A stretch of DNA of 17,335 bases, from contig UQRU01000041.1 in the NCBI GenBank assembly GCA_900543475.1, forward strand, positions 1 through 17,335, in the 5' to 3' direction. The stretch comes from an uncultured Eubacteriales bacterium (GTDB lineage Bacteria > Bacillota > Clostridia > Christensenellales > CAG-138). Under the pieces are notes generated by a model, which did no database searches, was not told where the DNA came from, and saw only the letters and a list, made by a program, of their open reading frames with translations. Positions 6,980 through 14,817 of this stretch are shown piece by piece. Position 1 is the stretch's first letter; each line of letters starts with the position of its first letter. The position numbers and the translations under genes are program-made.

Positions 6980-7010
6980 GGGGCTGGGCCTTAGCCCGGC
7001 CCCCTTTTTT
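6980..7010 (+). terminator. Intra-operon terminator after the binding-protein gene
   Basis: GGGGCTGGGC (6980-6989) pairs with GCCCGGCCCC (6994-7003), one G-T pair, 4-nt loop, then C and six T (7005-7010). It lies 36 bp past the lipoprotein stop and 70 bp before the ATPase start. No clear promoter follows, so the downstream genes probably depend on read-through. Confidence 0.85.
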
Positions 7011-7079
7011 ATAAACTGCGGAATCATCATTTTTATTATGCTATTTTAGCCCTCATTTCTAAACAAAAGGGGATCACAC

Positions 7080-8627
7080 ATGAGCGAATACGTCATCGAG
7101 ATGCTAAACATCACCAAGGAATTCCCCGGCATCAAGGCAAACGACGATGTTACCCTGCAACTCAAGCAGGGGGAGGTACACGCCCTGCTGGGGGAAAACG
7201 GCGCGGGGAAATCCACCCTGATGAGCGTCCTGTTTGGCTTGTATCAGCCTGAAGCCGGCACCATCAAAAAAAATGGCCAGGTGGTCCATATCAAAGACCC
7301 CAACGATGCCAACGATTTGAACATTGGCATGGTCCATCAGCACTTTAAGCTGGTGGAGGTATTTACCGTGCTGGATAATATTATCCTGGGCGTGGAGCCC
7401 AATAAGGCCGGGTTCCTGCAAAAAAAGGAAGCCCGGGAAAAGGTCATGGCCCTTTCCGAGCGCTATGGCCTCAAGGTGGACCCGGACGCCCTGATCGAGG
7501 ACATTTCCGTGGGTATGCAGCAGCGGGTGGAGATCCTAAAAATGCTCTACCGGGACAACGAGATCCTGATTTTCGACGAGCCCACCGCCGTGCTGACCCC
7601 CCAGGAGATCGACGAGCTGATGGAGATCATGCGTTCCTTTACCAAGGAAGGCAAGTCCATCCTGTTCATTACCCACAAGCTCAACGAGATCATGGCGGTG
7701 GCGGATCGCTGTACCGTGTTGCGCAAGGGAAAATGCATCGGCACCGTGAACATTCAGGATACCACCAAAGAAGAGCTTTCCCAAATGATGGTAGGCCGGC
7801 CCGTGAGCTTTGCCGTGGAAAAGCAGCAGGCAGCCCCCGGCCAGGTTGTATTGGATGTGAAAGGGGTCACCGTCCCCAGCCGGCTCCATAAGAACAACGC
7901 CGTCAAAAACGTATCCTTACAGGTCCGGCAAGGGGAGATCGTATGCCTGGCAGGCATTGAGGGAAATGGCCAAACGGAATTTGTCTCCGCCCTAACGGGG
8001 CTGGAAAAATTCAGCGCCGGCCATATTTCCCTTTGCGGCCACGAGATCACCACCGCCCCCATTCGGGAGCGGAGCAAGCTGGGTATGAGCCATATTCCCG
8101 AGGACCGGCATAAATATGGCCTGATCCTAGACTATACCTTAGAAGAAAATCTGGTATTGCAGCGGTATTGGCAGCCGGAATTTCAAAAGCATGGCTTTTT
8201 GCGCAAGGGCATGATCCGCCAATATGCCGAAAAGCTGATCCGCCAATACGATATCCGTTCCGGCCAAGGCCCGGTGACCATAGCCCGCAGCATGTCCGGC
8301 GGCAACCAGCAAAAGGCCATCATCGCCCGGGAGGTGGACAAGGGACCGGAGCTGCTGGTGGCGGTCCAGCCCACCCGGGGCCTGGACGTGGGGGCCATTG
8401 AATACATCCACAAGCAGCTGATCGCCCAGCGTGACGCCGGAAAGGCCATTCTGCTGGTATCCCTGGAGTTGGATGAGGTGATGAACGTTAGCGACCGGAT
8501 CTTGGTGATGTATGAAGGGGAAATCGTAGGCGAGTTTGATCCCAAGACCACCAGCGTAAACGAGCTGGGCCTGTATATGGCGGGCGCCAAGCGGCAGCCT
8601 GTCCCCGGGAAGGAGGAGATCGCGTGA
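7080..8627 (+). CDS. Nucleoside ABC transporter, double ATP-binding protein (NupO-like)
   Basis: A 515-residue cytoplasmic ATPase with two fused ABC domains that powers nucleoside import. The first domain has Walker A GENGAGKST (38-46), signature SVGMQ (143-147), Walker B ILIFDEP (162-168) and the switch His199. The second domain is degenerate, as in the sugar/nucleoside subfamily: its Walker A position reads GIEGNGQTE (292-300) without the Lys, its signature MSGGNQQK (405-412) is intact, and the catalytic Glu after Walker B is Gln430 (VAVQPTRGLD). ATP hydrolysis therefore probably occurs at one composite site. AAGGGG precedes the ATG. The stop overlaps the GTG start of the first permease by four bases. 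Order and similarity match B. subtilis nupNOPQ; guanosine or other nucleosides are likely substrates. Confidence 0.93.
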   Translation: MSEYVIEMLNITKEFPGIKANDDVTLQLKQGEVHALLGENGAGKSTLMSVLFGLYQPEAGTIKKNGQVVHIKDPNDANDLNIGMVHQHFKLVEVFTVLDNIILGVEPNKAGFLQKKEAREKVMALSERYGLKVDPDALIEDISVGMQQRVEILKMLYRDNEILIFDEPTAVLTPQEIDELMEIMRSFTKEGKSILFITHKLNEIMAVADRCTVLRKGKCIGTVNIQDTTKEELSQMMVGRPVSFAVEKQQAAPGQVVLDVKGVTVPSRLHKNNAVKNVSLQVRQGEIVCLAGIEGNGQTEFVSALTGLEKFSAGHISLCGHEITTAPIRERSKLGMSHIPEDRHKYGLILDYTLEENLVLQRYWQPEFQKHGFLRKGMIRQYAEKLIRQYDIRSGQGPVTIARSMSGGNQQKAIIAREVDKGPELLVAVQPTRGLDVGAIEYIHKQLIAQRDAGKAILLVSLELDEVMNVSDRILVMYEGEIVGEFDPKTTSVNELGLYMAGAKRQPVPGKEEIA

Positions 8628-9772
8628 AAACCAAGCTTGAGCACTTCATCCACAGCGCAGGCTTTACCAGCTGCCTTGCCTCCATCGCCTCCATCCTAAT
8701 GGGGTTATTGGTTGGTCTGGTGCTGCTCTATGCCTTTAACGCACCCTTTGCCCTCTATGGCTTCAAGCAGATCCTAACGGCCGGGTTCTCCGCCCTGGAT
8801 AAGCTGGCCAAGGTGCTTTATCAGGCTGCGCCTTTGATCATGACCGGCTTGAGCGTTGGCTTCGCCTTTAAAACCGGCTTGTTCAACATCGGCGCCCCCG
8901 GACAATACACCATTGGCGCCTTTTTCGCCCTCACCGCGGCCATCCAGTTCCAGCAGCCCTGGTACATCGCCATGGTGGCCGGTATGATCGGCGGCGCCAT
9001 CTGGGGCCTGTTCCCCGGCCTATTCAAAGCCCTGTTCAACGTAAACGAGGTCATTACCTCCATCATGTTCAACTGGATCGGCCTATTTACCGTTAACCTG
9101 GCCATCAACAACATGCCCATGATGCTGGCCAATTATTGGGGCGCGTCCAACAAAGACCGGACCGCTTCCCTGGCCTCTGCCAATCCGGCCGGCGCGCTGC
9201 CCAAGCTGGGCCTGGATGAACTGATGGATTCCCGTTATATCAACGTGGGCATTTTCATTGCCATCCTCATGGCGATTATCATTTGGATCATCCTGTCTAA
9301 AACCACCTTTGGCTATGAGCTCAAGGCCTGCGGCTATAACCGCAACGCCAGCATCTATGCCGGTATCAATGCCAAGCGAAACATCATCCTATCCACCGTT
9401 ATCGCAGGCGGCCTTTCCGGCATTGGCGGCGGCATCTATTACCTAAGCGGTACCGCCCAGTATACCCTGGTCAAAACCCTATTGCCCATGGGCTTTAACG
9501 GCATCCCTACCGCCCTGTTAGCTTCATCCCATCCCCTGGGAACCATATTCAGCGCCATTTTCATCTCCTACATACAGGTGGGCGGCGATGCCATGCAGCC
9601 TGAATTTGTCAAGGAGATCATCGACATCATTATCGCGGCTATCATCTATTTGGCAGCCTTCGCCCTGTTGATGCGCACCTTGATCGCCCGGCTGTTCAAG
9701 CCTAAGGCAGTATCCCATGCAAGCGATGAAGATTCGTCCAGCCCTGCCGTAAAAAAGGAGGCCGAAGCATGA
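8624..9772 (+). CDS. Nucleoside ABC transporter permease 1 (NupP-like)
   Basis: A 382-residue integral membrane protein of the branched-chain amino acid/ribose/nucleoside permease family (BPD_transp_2). I see about ten hydrophobic segments. GLSVGFAFKTGLFNIGAPGQYTIG is the conserved segment seen in nucleoside and ribose permeases, and FGYELKACGYNRNASIYAGIN is the cytoplasmic coupling loop that meets the ATPase. The start is GTG, overlapping the ATPase stop (GTGA), and the stop overlaps the next ATG (ATGA), so all three genes are translationally coupled. The C-terminal tail is Ser/Glu/Lys-rich and soluble. It should form a heterodimer channel with the second permease. Role is firm at family level, the transported nucleoside is not known. 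Confidence 0.92.
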   Translation: MKTKLEHFIHSAGFTSCLASIASILMGLLVGLVLLYAFNAPFALYGFKQILTAGFSALDKLAKVLYQAAPLIMTGLSVGFAFKTGLFNIGAPGQYTIGAFFALTAAIQFQQPWYIAMVAGMIGGAIWGLFPGLFKALFNVNEVITSIMFNWIGLFTVNLAINNMPMMLANYWGASNKDRTASLASANPAGALPKLGLDELMDSRYINVGIFIAILMAIIIWIILSKTTFGYELKACGYNRNASIYAGINAKRNIILSTVIAGGLSGIGGGIYYLSGTAQYTLVKTLLPMGFNGIPTALLASSHPLGTIFSAIFISYIQVGGDAMQPEFVKEIIDIIIAAIIYLAAFALLMRTLIARLFKPKAVSHASDEDSSSPAVKKEAEA

Positions 9773-10755
9773 AGATCCTATCCGATATTCTTAGCGCCAC
9801 CATCGTCTTTGCCGTCCCGTTGCTGTTGGTGGCCCTGGGCGGTATGTTCTCCGAACGCAGCGGCATCGTCAACATCGCCCTAGAAGGCATCATGGTGGTG
9901 GGCGCCCTATTCAGCTGCCTAGCCCTTCGCAGCCTGGACGCCTCCGGTTTTGGTCCCGCCCATCCCCAGCTTGGCATGCTGATCGCCATTCTGGTGGCCG
10001 CCCTCACCGGCGCCCTGTTTTCCCTGCTGCTGGCCTTTGCCTCTGTCCATCTAAAGGCCGATCAGACCATCGGCGGTACCGCCCTCAATATGCTGGCCCC
10101 CGCCCTGGCCATTACCGTCACCTGGGCCATTCAAGGCCAGGGCCAAACCACCATCCTGATCCCCACCTGGGTGCGGATCACCCAGGCCAATTTCGGCCTA
10201 GAGGTACAGGATACCTTCCTGCAGAACCTGGTGTTCAAGAGCTTTTATCTGACTACCCCCTTGGCTTTGCTGCTGCTGGTGGTTTCTGCCGTGGTGCTGT
10301 ATAAGACCCGGTTCGGCCTAAGGCTGCGCAGCTGCGGCGAGCATCCCCAGGCAGCGGATTCCGTGGGCATCAATGTGTACCGGATGCGCTATGCAGGCGT
10401 GTTTATCTCCGGGCTGTTGGGCGGCATCGGCGGCCTAGCCTATACCGTTGCCGCCGGTTCCGGTTTCCAATCCGCGGTAGCAGGCTATGGCTTCTTGGCC
10501 CTGGCGGTGATGATCTTCGGTAACTGGAAGCCCTTAAACATCCTGGGAGCCTCCCTGTTCTTTGCCCTGTTCAAGATCATCGGCTCCTACAGCGCCAGCA
10601 TCCCCTTCCTGCCCAGCTTTGAAAACGTGAAGTCCAGCGAATACATCTACCTGATGCTTCCCTATATTGTTACCATGATCGTGCTGATTTTGACTTCCAA
10701 GAAGTCCAGGGCCCCCAAGGCGGAAGGAATTCCTTATGACAAAGGACAGCGTTAA
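9769..10755 (+). CDS. Nucleoside ABC transporter permease 2 (NupQ-like)
   Basis: A 328-residue membrane protein of the same permease family and the partner of the preceding one. About nine to ten hydrophobic segments are visible. The family pattern is clear in GGMFSERSGIVNIALEGIMV near the N terminus and in FGLRLRSCGEHPQAADSVGIN, the coupling loop towards the ATPase. GLLGGIGGLAYTVAAGSG and FGNWKPLNILGASLFFALF follow as in other second permeases of nucleoside systems. Its ATG overlaps the stop of permease 1 by four bases. The short polar C terminus contains the SD (AAAGGA) for the thymidine kinase gene, which starts two bases past the stop, so transport and salvage are made together. Confidence 0.92.
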   Translation: MKILSDILSATIVFAVPLLLVALGGMFSERSGIVNIALEGIMVVGALFSCLALRSLDASGFGPAHPQLGMLIAILVAALTGALFSLLLAFASVHLKADQTIGGTALNMLAPALAITVTWAIQGQGQTTILIPTWVRITQANFGLEVQDTFLQNLVFKSFYLTTPLALLLLVVSAVVLYKTRFGLRLRSCGEHPQAADSVGINVYRMRYAGVFISGLLGGIGGLAYTVAAGSGFQSAVAGYGFLALAVMIFGNWKPLNILGASLFFALFKIIGSYSASIPFLPSFENVKSSEYIYLMLPYIVTMIVLILTSKKSRAPKAEGIPYDKGQR

Positions 10756-10757
10756 GT

Positions 10758-11339
10758 ATGGCTAAGCTTTATTTTCGCTACGGCGCAATGAGCTCCTCCA
10801 AAACCGCCAATGCCATCATGGTGAAATATAACTATGGCGAGCAGGGCCAACGCGCCCTGCTGGTCAAGCCCGCTGTAGACATGCGGGACGGCGTGCGTAC
10901 CATCCGTTCCCGCTCCGGCCTATCGGATGCCTGCGTCCTCTTCCACGAAATGGATCTGGACGCCATAAAGGCCCATGCCTACGATTGTATCATCGTGGAT
11001 GAAGCCCAATTCCTGACCCGGGATGAAGTGTACCTGTTGACGGAACTGGTGGACGAATACAACGTGCCTGTGATCTGTTACGGGTTGCGGGCGGATTTCC
11101 AGGGGAACTTGTTTGAGGGCAGCAAGTGGTTGCTGGCCTGGGCGGATACCATTGAAGAAGTGAAAACCATTTGCTGGTGCGGTCGCAAGGCTACCTTTAA
11201 CGCCAGGTTGGATGGCTGTGGCGGCATAACAAAGGTGGGCGAACAGGTGGTGCTGGGCGCCGGAGACAAATATGTAGGTCTTTGTAGGCGGCACTGGAAG
11301 CTGGGAGATCCAGGTCCAGGCCATCGGAAGGGAGAATAA
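10758..11339 (+). CDS. tdk: Thymidine kinase
   Basis: A 193-residue type II thymidine kinase (TK1-like), which phosphorylates imported thymidine to dTMP. Visible landmarks: a P-loop GAMSSSKT (9-16), a DEAQF box (81-85) with the catalytic Glu82, the CYGLRADFQGNLFEGS segment (107-122), and the zinc site made of Cys139 and Cys141 (CWC), then Cys176 and His179 (CRRH). The P-loop has Ser at a position that is usually Gly (GPMFSGKT), which I recall as a variant in some bacterial TKs. The lasso loop carries GEQVVLGAGDKYVGLC. Length is normal for the family. It sits two bases after the second permease and seven before the deoxyribosyltransferase-like gene, so it is part of the uptake operon and traps thymidine inside the cell. 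Confidence 0.95.
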   Translation: MAKLYFRYGAMSSSKTANAIMVKYNYGEQGQRALLVKPAVDMRDGVRTIRSRSGLSDACVLFHEMDLDAIKAHAYDCIIVDEAQFLTRDEVYLLTELVDEYNVPVICYGLRADFQGNLFEGSKWLLAWADTIEEVKTICWCGRKATFNARLDGCGGITKVGEQVVLGAGDKYVGLCRRHWKLGDPGPGHRKGE

Positions 11340-11345
11340 ATAACT

Positions 11346-11747
11346 ATGCGATTTTATGTGGCAAGCGGCTTGGCCAACCGGGAACAGGCGATGGACATGA
11401 TCCGCTTCCTATCCAGCCGGGGTCATACCCCCACCTATGACTGGACAGAACATGGAGATGTGCGAGGCCAGGGCCTGGACCGGCTACAGATGGTAGCTAC
11501 CAGCGAAACCAGCGCCGTACGGGATGCGGAGTTTGTCCTTGTGCTGCTCCCAGGCGGGCAAGGCACCCATACGGAGCTGGGGATTGCCCTAGCAACCCGG
11601 GCCAATAAGCGGATCATGCTTTGGTCGGAGACGGGAAAAGAATTTCTAGACAATGCCAACACCTGTGTGTTTTACCATCATATGTCCATTGAGCAGGTCA
11701 CCTGCTCTTACCAAGCCCTGAAGGCCAAACTTTGCGATTGCTTATAA
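11346..11747 (+). CDS. Nucleoside 2-deoxyribosyltransferase-like protein
   Basis: A 133-residue small cytoplasmic protein resembling nucleoside 2-deoxyribosyltransferase and related Rcl-type folds. It begins MRFYVASGLANREQAMD, a Rossmann-like first strand. Asp60 lies in VRDAEFVLVLLPGG, and GGQGTHTELGIAL (70-82) carries Glu77, at the position of the catalytic nucleophile in the deoxyribosyltransferase family. YDWTEHG (31-37) is typical of a Bacillus/Clostridium subgroup often annotated only as hypothetical. Last gene of the operon, seven bases after tdk, with GGGAG upstream and a strong terminator after it. The setting suggests cleavage or exchange of bases on deoxynucleosides or dNMPs. Family is likely, reaction is inferred; I see no direct evidence of activity. 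Confidence 0.7.
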   Translation: MRFYVASGLANREQAMDMIRFLSSRGHTPTYDWTEHGDVRGQGLDRLQMVATSETSAVRDAEFVLVLLPGGQGTHTELGIALATRANKRIMLWSETGKEFLDNANTCVFYHHMSIEQVTCSYQALKAKLCDCL

Positions 11748-11766
11748 CCAGCTGGCTTCATGTTGC

Positions 11767-11803
11767 AAAACGCCCTGTCTTTGTAAGGTTGACAGGGCGT
11801 TTT
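11767..11803 (+). terminator. Terminator ending the nucleoside operon
   Basis: AAAACGCCCTGTC (11767-11779) and GACAGGGCGTTTT (11791-11803) form a perfect 13-bp stem with an 11-nt loop. The A and T ends make it potentially bidirectional. Confidence 0.9.
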
Positions 11804-11850
11804 ATCTTGCGATCCAGTATTTGTATGGCTTTGGCAAATGCGATCCCTCC

Positions 11851-11899
11851 AAAAATGTAAAAGCACCGTGTCCACCCTGGGGAGGATAAAGTGCTTTTA
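11851..11899 (-). terminator. Probable terminator of the DUF1002 gene
   Basis: TAAAAGCAC (11858-11866) and GTGCTTTTA (11891-11899) form a perfect 9-bp stem around a 24-nt loop that can fold further (TCC with GGA). On the minus strand it is followed by CATTTTTGG. It lies 120 bp past the DUF1002 stop. In the gap 11900-12021 I see no gene, only short G/C-rich inverted repeats. Confidence 0.55.
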
Positions 11900-12021
11900 T
11901 TATCAAAGGCTATGGGGCCGGCCACACCCAACGGATATGCCAGCCCGTATAGGGGCGGCCGACAAACTGCCTCGCGAAAACGCGCCCTTTTGCCCGCCCA
12001 TAGGGGTAATAGCCAACGGGG

Positions 12022-12891
12022 TTATTTTTTGCCGAACAGGTTGGAGAAGAAATTGCCTACGGATGAGAAGAAATTGCTGATCTTCTCCCCGATGGCGGAT
12101 ACGGTCTCCTTGGCCGCATTCGCTTTTTGCACCGTCTCCGCCAGGGTGACCAGTTTGCTTTGTAGGGCGTTCACATCCAGCTTTTCCAGCCGGCGGCAAA
12201 GGGTAAGCAGCTGCTCTACCTGGCTATCGGAAATTACCACATTGTATTGTTCCGCGATCTTCCGGATCTCTGTGCGCACATCGTCGTCCGACATGTTTTG
12301 GGTCTGATCCAGGATCTTTTTAAGCTCGTTGATCAGCTGCGTAGCTTCCTCGCTGCCGATGTATTCCGCCAATTCCCCAGTGAGCACCAGCTCTTCTGCG
12401 CCAATGGTCTTGGCAAGATCCGATAGGGTGGTGCCGGTGATGCTTTCATAGGCGCGATAAATGCCGGTAAGGGCGGCAGTGCCGGATACGTCAAAGGGAG
12501 CCGTTACCATTACGCGGGCGTCCGTGATGCCGGCGGTGGTCAGGGCGTTGGCATACATCTGTTCCGTACACCAATTGATATGCTTGGTGGAAATAGAAAG
12601 GCCGGACCCCGGCTCCAGCGTCGTAATGTATACGCAGGAAAGGGCCACGCTGCCGATCTTATTCTCGGAAACCAATCCTTCCAAATAAGCCCGCTCATCC
12701 TGATTGGTTACGGTGATCTCCTGTACGCTCCCCCGCTCCAAGCCGAAATCTGCATATACCTGGGCGATCTGCGCATCGTCAAGATTGGCGCCAATGGCCA
12801 CCCGGGACAACCCCGCATCCAAAGCAAGTGCCGGCGCCGCCAACCCCAGCAAGAATAAAAACGCCAGAGCGCCTGCAATCCATTTTTTCAT
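12022..12891 (-). CDS. Secreted DUF1002 (YpuA-like) protein
   Basis: A 289-residue exported protein of the DUF1002 family; B. subtilis YpuA is the known relative and its function is not established. Residues 1-22 are a signal peptide (MKKWIAG, hydrophobic core, ALA). The family core begins at RVAIGANLDDAQIAQVYADFG and includes ITVTNQDERAYLEGLV, IGSVALSCVYI and ARVMVTAPFDVSGTAALTGIYRAYE, which I recognise as DUF1002 segments. The C terminus is helical and ends in an amphipathic FFSSVGNFFSNLFGKK. The frame is open to 12972, but I start at 12891, where GGAGG lies nine bases upstream and the signal peptide begins directly. An extended -10 promoter is at 12961-12966. Single gene, probably secreted or membrane-associated. 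Confidence 0.85.
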   Translation of the reverse strand: MKKWIAGALAFLFLLGLAAPALALDAGLSRVAIGANLDDAQIAQVYADFGLERGSVQEITVTNQDERAYLEGLVSENKIGSVALSCVYITTLEPGSGLSISTKHINWCTEQMYANALTTAGITDARVMVTAPFDVSGTAALTGIYRAYESITGTTLSDLAKTIGAEELVLTGELAEYIGSEEATQLINELKKILDQTQNMSDDDVRTEIRKIAEQYNVVISDSQVEQLLTLCRRLEKLDVNALQSKLVTLAETVQKANAAKETVSAIGEKISNFFSSVGNFFSNLFGKK

Positions 12892-12960
12892 GGCGATCAA
12901 CCTCCATACAGCCAATGCTGTTTGTTTTCCTAACGAATGCGTCAGGATCAATTGCCTTAT

Positions 12961-12969
12961 ATTATACCA
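12961..12969 (-). promoter_or_regulatory. Extended -10 promoter of the DUF1002 gene
   Basis: TATAAT on the minus strand (12961-12966) is directly preceded by TGG, an extended -10. No good -35 box is seen at 16-18 bp; the region there is an A run. Expected start near 12954, leaving a leader of about 60 nt with a clear GGAGG. Confidence 0.6.
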
Positions 12970-13126
12970 CATTCCCAGCGGTCTTTTTTTAACGCACTGT
13001 GAATATTCACCGGTATCGGCGGCTAAAAAGCAGAAAAACCGCCTTCATGCATGTTTTCTCGTCCCCATAAAAAAGCGGGGGCCTTCCCTGGGGACGATAT
13101 AAGGGCCTGCGCCGAAAAGCGCATTC

Positions 13127-13156
13127 AAAAGGCGGTAGGCCGCTAGGGCTACCGCC
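13127..13156 (-). repeat. Terminator-like repeat, copy 1
   Basis: GGCGGTAG (13131-13138) pairs with CTACCGCC (13149-13156) around a 10-nt loop, and on the minus strand TTTT follows (13127-13130). Its 26-base core differs from copy 2 at two positions, both in the loop or at the loop edge. Confidence 0.65.
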
Positions 13157-13301
13157 ACAGTCTGTCGAAAAAATGGCTGGGCCACTATTTCAAAAATACA
13201 CCCCAAGGGGACATTCCCTTGCCCTTTGGGACAATTCACCCTATGTCGTCAAAACCCATTAAAGCCCGCCGGAGCTAGCCCCTGGACTCCCAAGGGTTTT
13301 C

Positions 13302-13338
13302 AAAAATGCGGCGGTAAGCCGCTGGGGCTACCGCCGCA
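13302..13338 (-). terminator. Terminator of the cysteine desulfidase gene, repeat copy 2
   Basis: TGCGGCGGTA (13307-13316) pairs perfectly with TACCGCCGCA (13329-13338), with a 12-nt loop. On the minus strand TTTTTG follows. It lies 70 bp past the stop codon of the desulfidase gene and is the likely terminator. The core is shared with copy 1 at 13131-13156. Confidence 0.75.
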
Positions 13339-13407
13339 AGTCAAAATTGCACTGTAAAAACAGCCTTGCACAGGATAAGCCATTGCCGCCCCAGGGACGA
13401 CGAGGGG

Positions 13408-14700
13408 CTACATATCGCAGGTCATCATCTGGATGATCTCCCGGTCCGTTTCCCGCATGCCATCCCGGCCTAAGCGGGCGATGTTGCGGATGGTGTTTTC
13501 CACGCCTGCCGCCACCAAACCGTCCCCGTTATAAAATTGCTGGCCATGTAGGTACATATCGTAGCCTAAAATGCCTGCATCCACTGCGGTGGCGATCTTC
13601 GCCGCGCATGAAGCCTTGGCGCCGTCGCACACAATGCCGGAGGTAATGGCCAGGGTGTTTACAATGGTATGGGCCACCCCAGAATAGCCGCCCCCCCGCA
13701 AATAAGCGATGCCCGCTCCAGCGCCTGCCCCGGCGCTGACCGCGCCACAATAAGCGGACAGGGCGCCAATGCCGCTTTTTTGGTGGATGGCGCACAGGTT
13801 GGAGATCAACAGGGCCCGGTATAGCTGCTCCTGGGTAACGTGCAAGGTCTGGGCATATTCGATCACCGGCAAAGAAGCGGTCAATCCCTGGTTGCCGCTG
13901 CCGGAATTGATCACCACCGGCAGTTCGCACCCGTTCATGCGGGCGTCGGAGCCGGCAGCAGCCCGGGCCTTGGCCCGGTTACGCACCTCGTCTCCATAGC
14001 TTTCCAGCAGCACCGAACCGATGTTCGCCCCATAATCTCCCCGAAGCCCTTCCTGGGAGATGGCTGTGTTAAAGGCGATCTGCCGATCCAACACGTCCTT
14101 CACGTCCGCGATATCTGCGCCCATGGCAAAGGAATAGATCCCTTCCACGCTCAGCAGATCGTAATCCGGCTTGTCTGCCTCCTCCCGAGGGGCGTCCCCC
14201 TGTGCCAGCTGCCCCAAGGGTACGGGTTGTCCGTCCTTTTCAATGGAAACGATGTTGGTATGCGCATTGGCGATCCGAACCGCTGCCTGGGACGCGCCGG
14301 AAAACACCTGCACCTTTAGATCCAGCACCAATCCATTTTCCGCTGGTCGCACCTCAAACGCCGTATTGGCAAGATATGCGGGCAGGGCTTTTTTCTGCTC
14401 ATCCTTCACTTGAGACAGAACCTCCAGCTTTTTCCCCGGGTCCCCCGCTAGAATGCCGATGGCCGCCGCGGCTTCTATGCCCCGGTGGCCGTCTGTGTTT
14501 GGCACGATCACGCTCTTTACATTTTTGATGATATTCCCGCTAGCCTCCACAATGACCCGGTCCGGCAACGCCCCCAATAGGGATCGCGCCACCGCAGCGC
14601 AATAGGCGATGGCGATGGGTTCGGTACATCCCATCGCCGGCACCAATTCCCGCTGCAAAATACGGATATATGTTAGATAACGAACATCATCCCGTCCCAT
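13408..14700 (-). CDS. L-cysteine desulfidase family protein (CyuA/UPF0597-like)
   Basis: A 430-residue cytoplasmic enzyme of the UPF0597/L-cysteine desulfidase family, related to the alpha subunit of iron-sulfur L-serine dehydratase. Characterised members break L-cysteine into pyruvate, ammonia and sulfide with a [4Fe-4S] cluster. Hallmarks: LVPAMGCTEPIAIAYCAAVA near the N terminus, KNVKSVIVPNTDGHRGIEAA, VVINSGSGNQG, and the C-terminal IVCDGAKASCAAKIA that would supply cluster cysteines. The frame is open to 14751, but I start at 14700 because family members begin shortly before the LxxIL segment that precedes LVPA, and AGGAAA lies about 13 bases upstream. The promoter at 14758-14786 would put the mRNA 5' end almost on the upstream ATG, so a leaderless start 17 codons earlier remains possible. 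Single gene with terminator at 13302-13338. Confidence 0.87.
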   Translation of the reverse strand: MGRDDVRYLTYIRILQRELVPAMGCTEPIAIAYCAAVARSLLGALPDRVIVEASGNIIKNVKSVIVPNTDGHRGIEAAAAIGILAGDPGKKLEVLSQVKDEQKKALPAYLANTAFEVRPAENGLVLDLKVQVFSGASQAAVRIANAHTNIVSIEKDGQPVPLGQLAQGDAPREEADKPDYDLLSVEGIYSFAMGADIADVKDVLDRQIAFNTAISQEGLRGDYGANIGSVLLESYGDEVRNRAKARAAAGSDARMNGCELPVVINSGSGNQGLTASLPVIEYAQTLHVTQEQLYRALLISNLCAIHQKSGIGALSAYCGAVSAGAGAGAGIAYLRGGGYSGVAHTIVNTLAITSGIVCDGAKASCAAKIATAVDAGILGYDMYLHGQQFYNGDGLVAAGVENTIRNIARLGRDGMRETDREIIQMMTCDM

Positions 14701-14757
14701 AGGTTGGGGCGTTTCCTGGGCCTTTTTGGCCCTACAGTCTGAAGTATGCATACATTC

Positions 14758-14786
14758 ATTATAGGATATCCCCCGCGTTTTGCCAA
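14758..14786 (-). promoter_or_regulatory. Promoter of the cysteine desulfidase gene
   Basis: On the minus strand TTGGCA (14781-14786), a 17-bp spacer and TATAAT (14758-14763). The expected start is about 14751. The following leader holds GGCCAAAAAGGCC, a small 4-bp stem-loop, upstream of the chosen ATG. Confidence 0.75.
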
Positions 14787-14817
14787 GGGGGGGATCTATC
14801 CAACTGCGCGAGCCAGA

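Larger units (their letters stand above)
12973..13407. other. Hairpin-rich intergenic region
   Basis: These 435 bp hold no supported gene. I see a series of inverted repeats: TCGTCCCC (13059-13066)/GGGGACGA (13090-13097), TGCGC/GCGCA around 13108-13123, two related stem-loops at 13131-13156 and 13307-13338, CCCAAGGG/CCCTTTGGG at 13202-13230 with one bulge, and AAAACCC (13251-13257)/GGGTTTT (13294-13300) enclosing GGAG/CTCC. The density is far higher than elsewhere in the window. Confidence 0.6.

Noticed and set aside
12892..12972. Longer start for the DUF1002 gene at 12972
   Set aside because: The promoter -10 lies at 12961-12966, so an mRNA from it cannot contain that ATG, and the signal peptide starts at the ATG at 12891.
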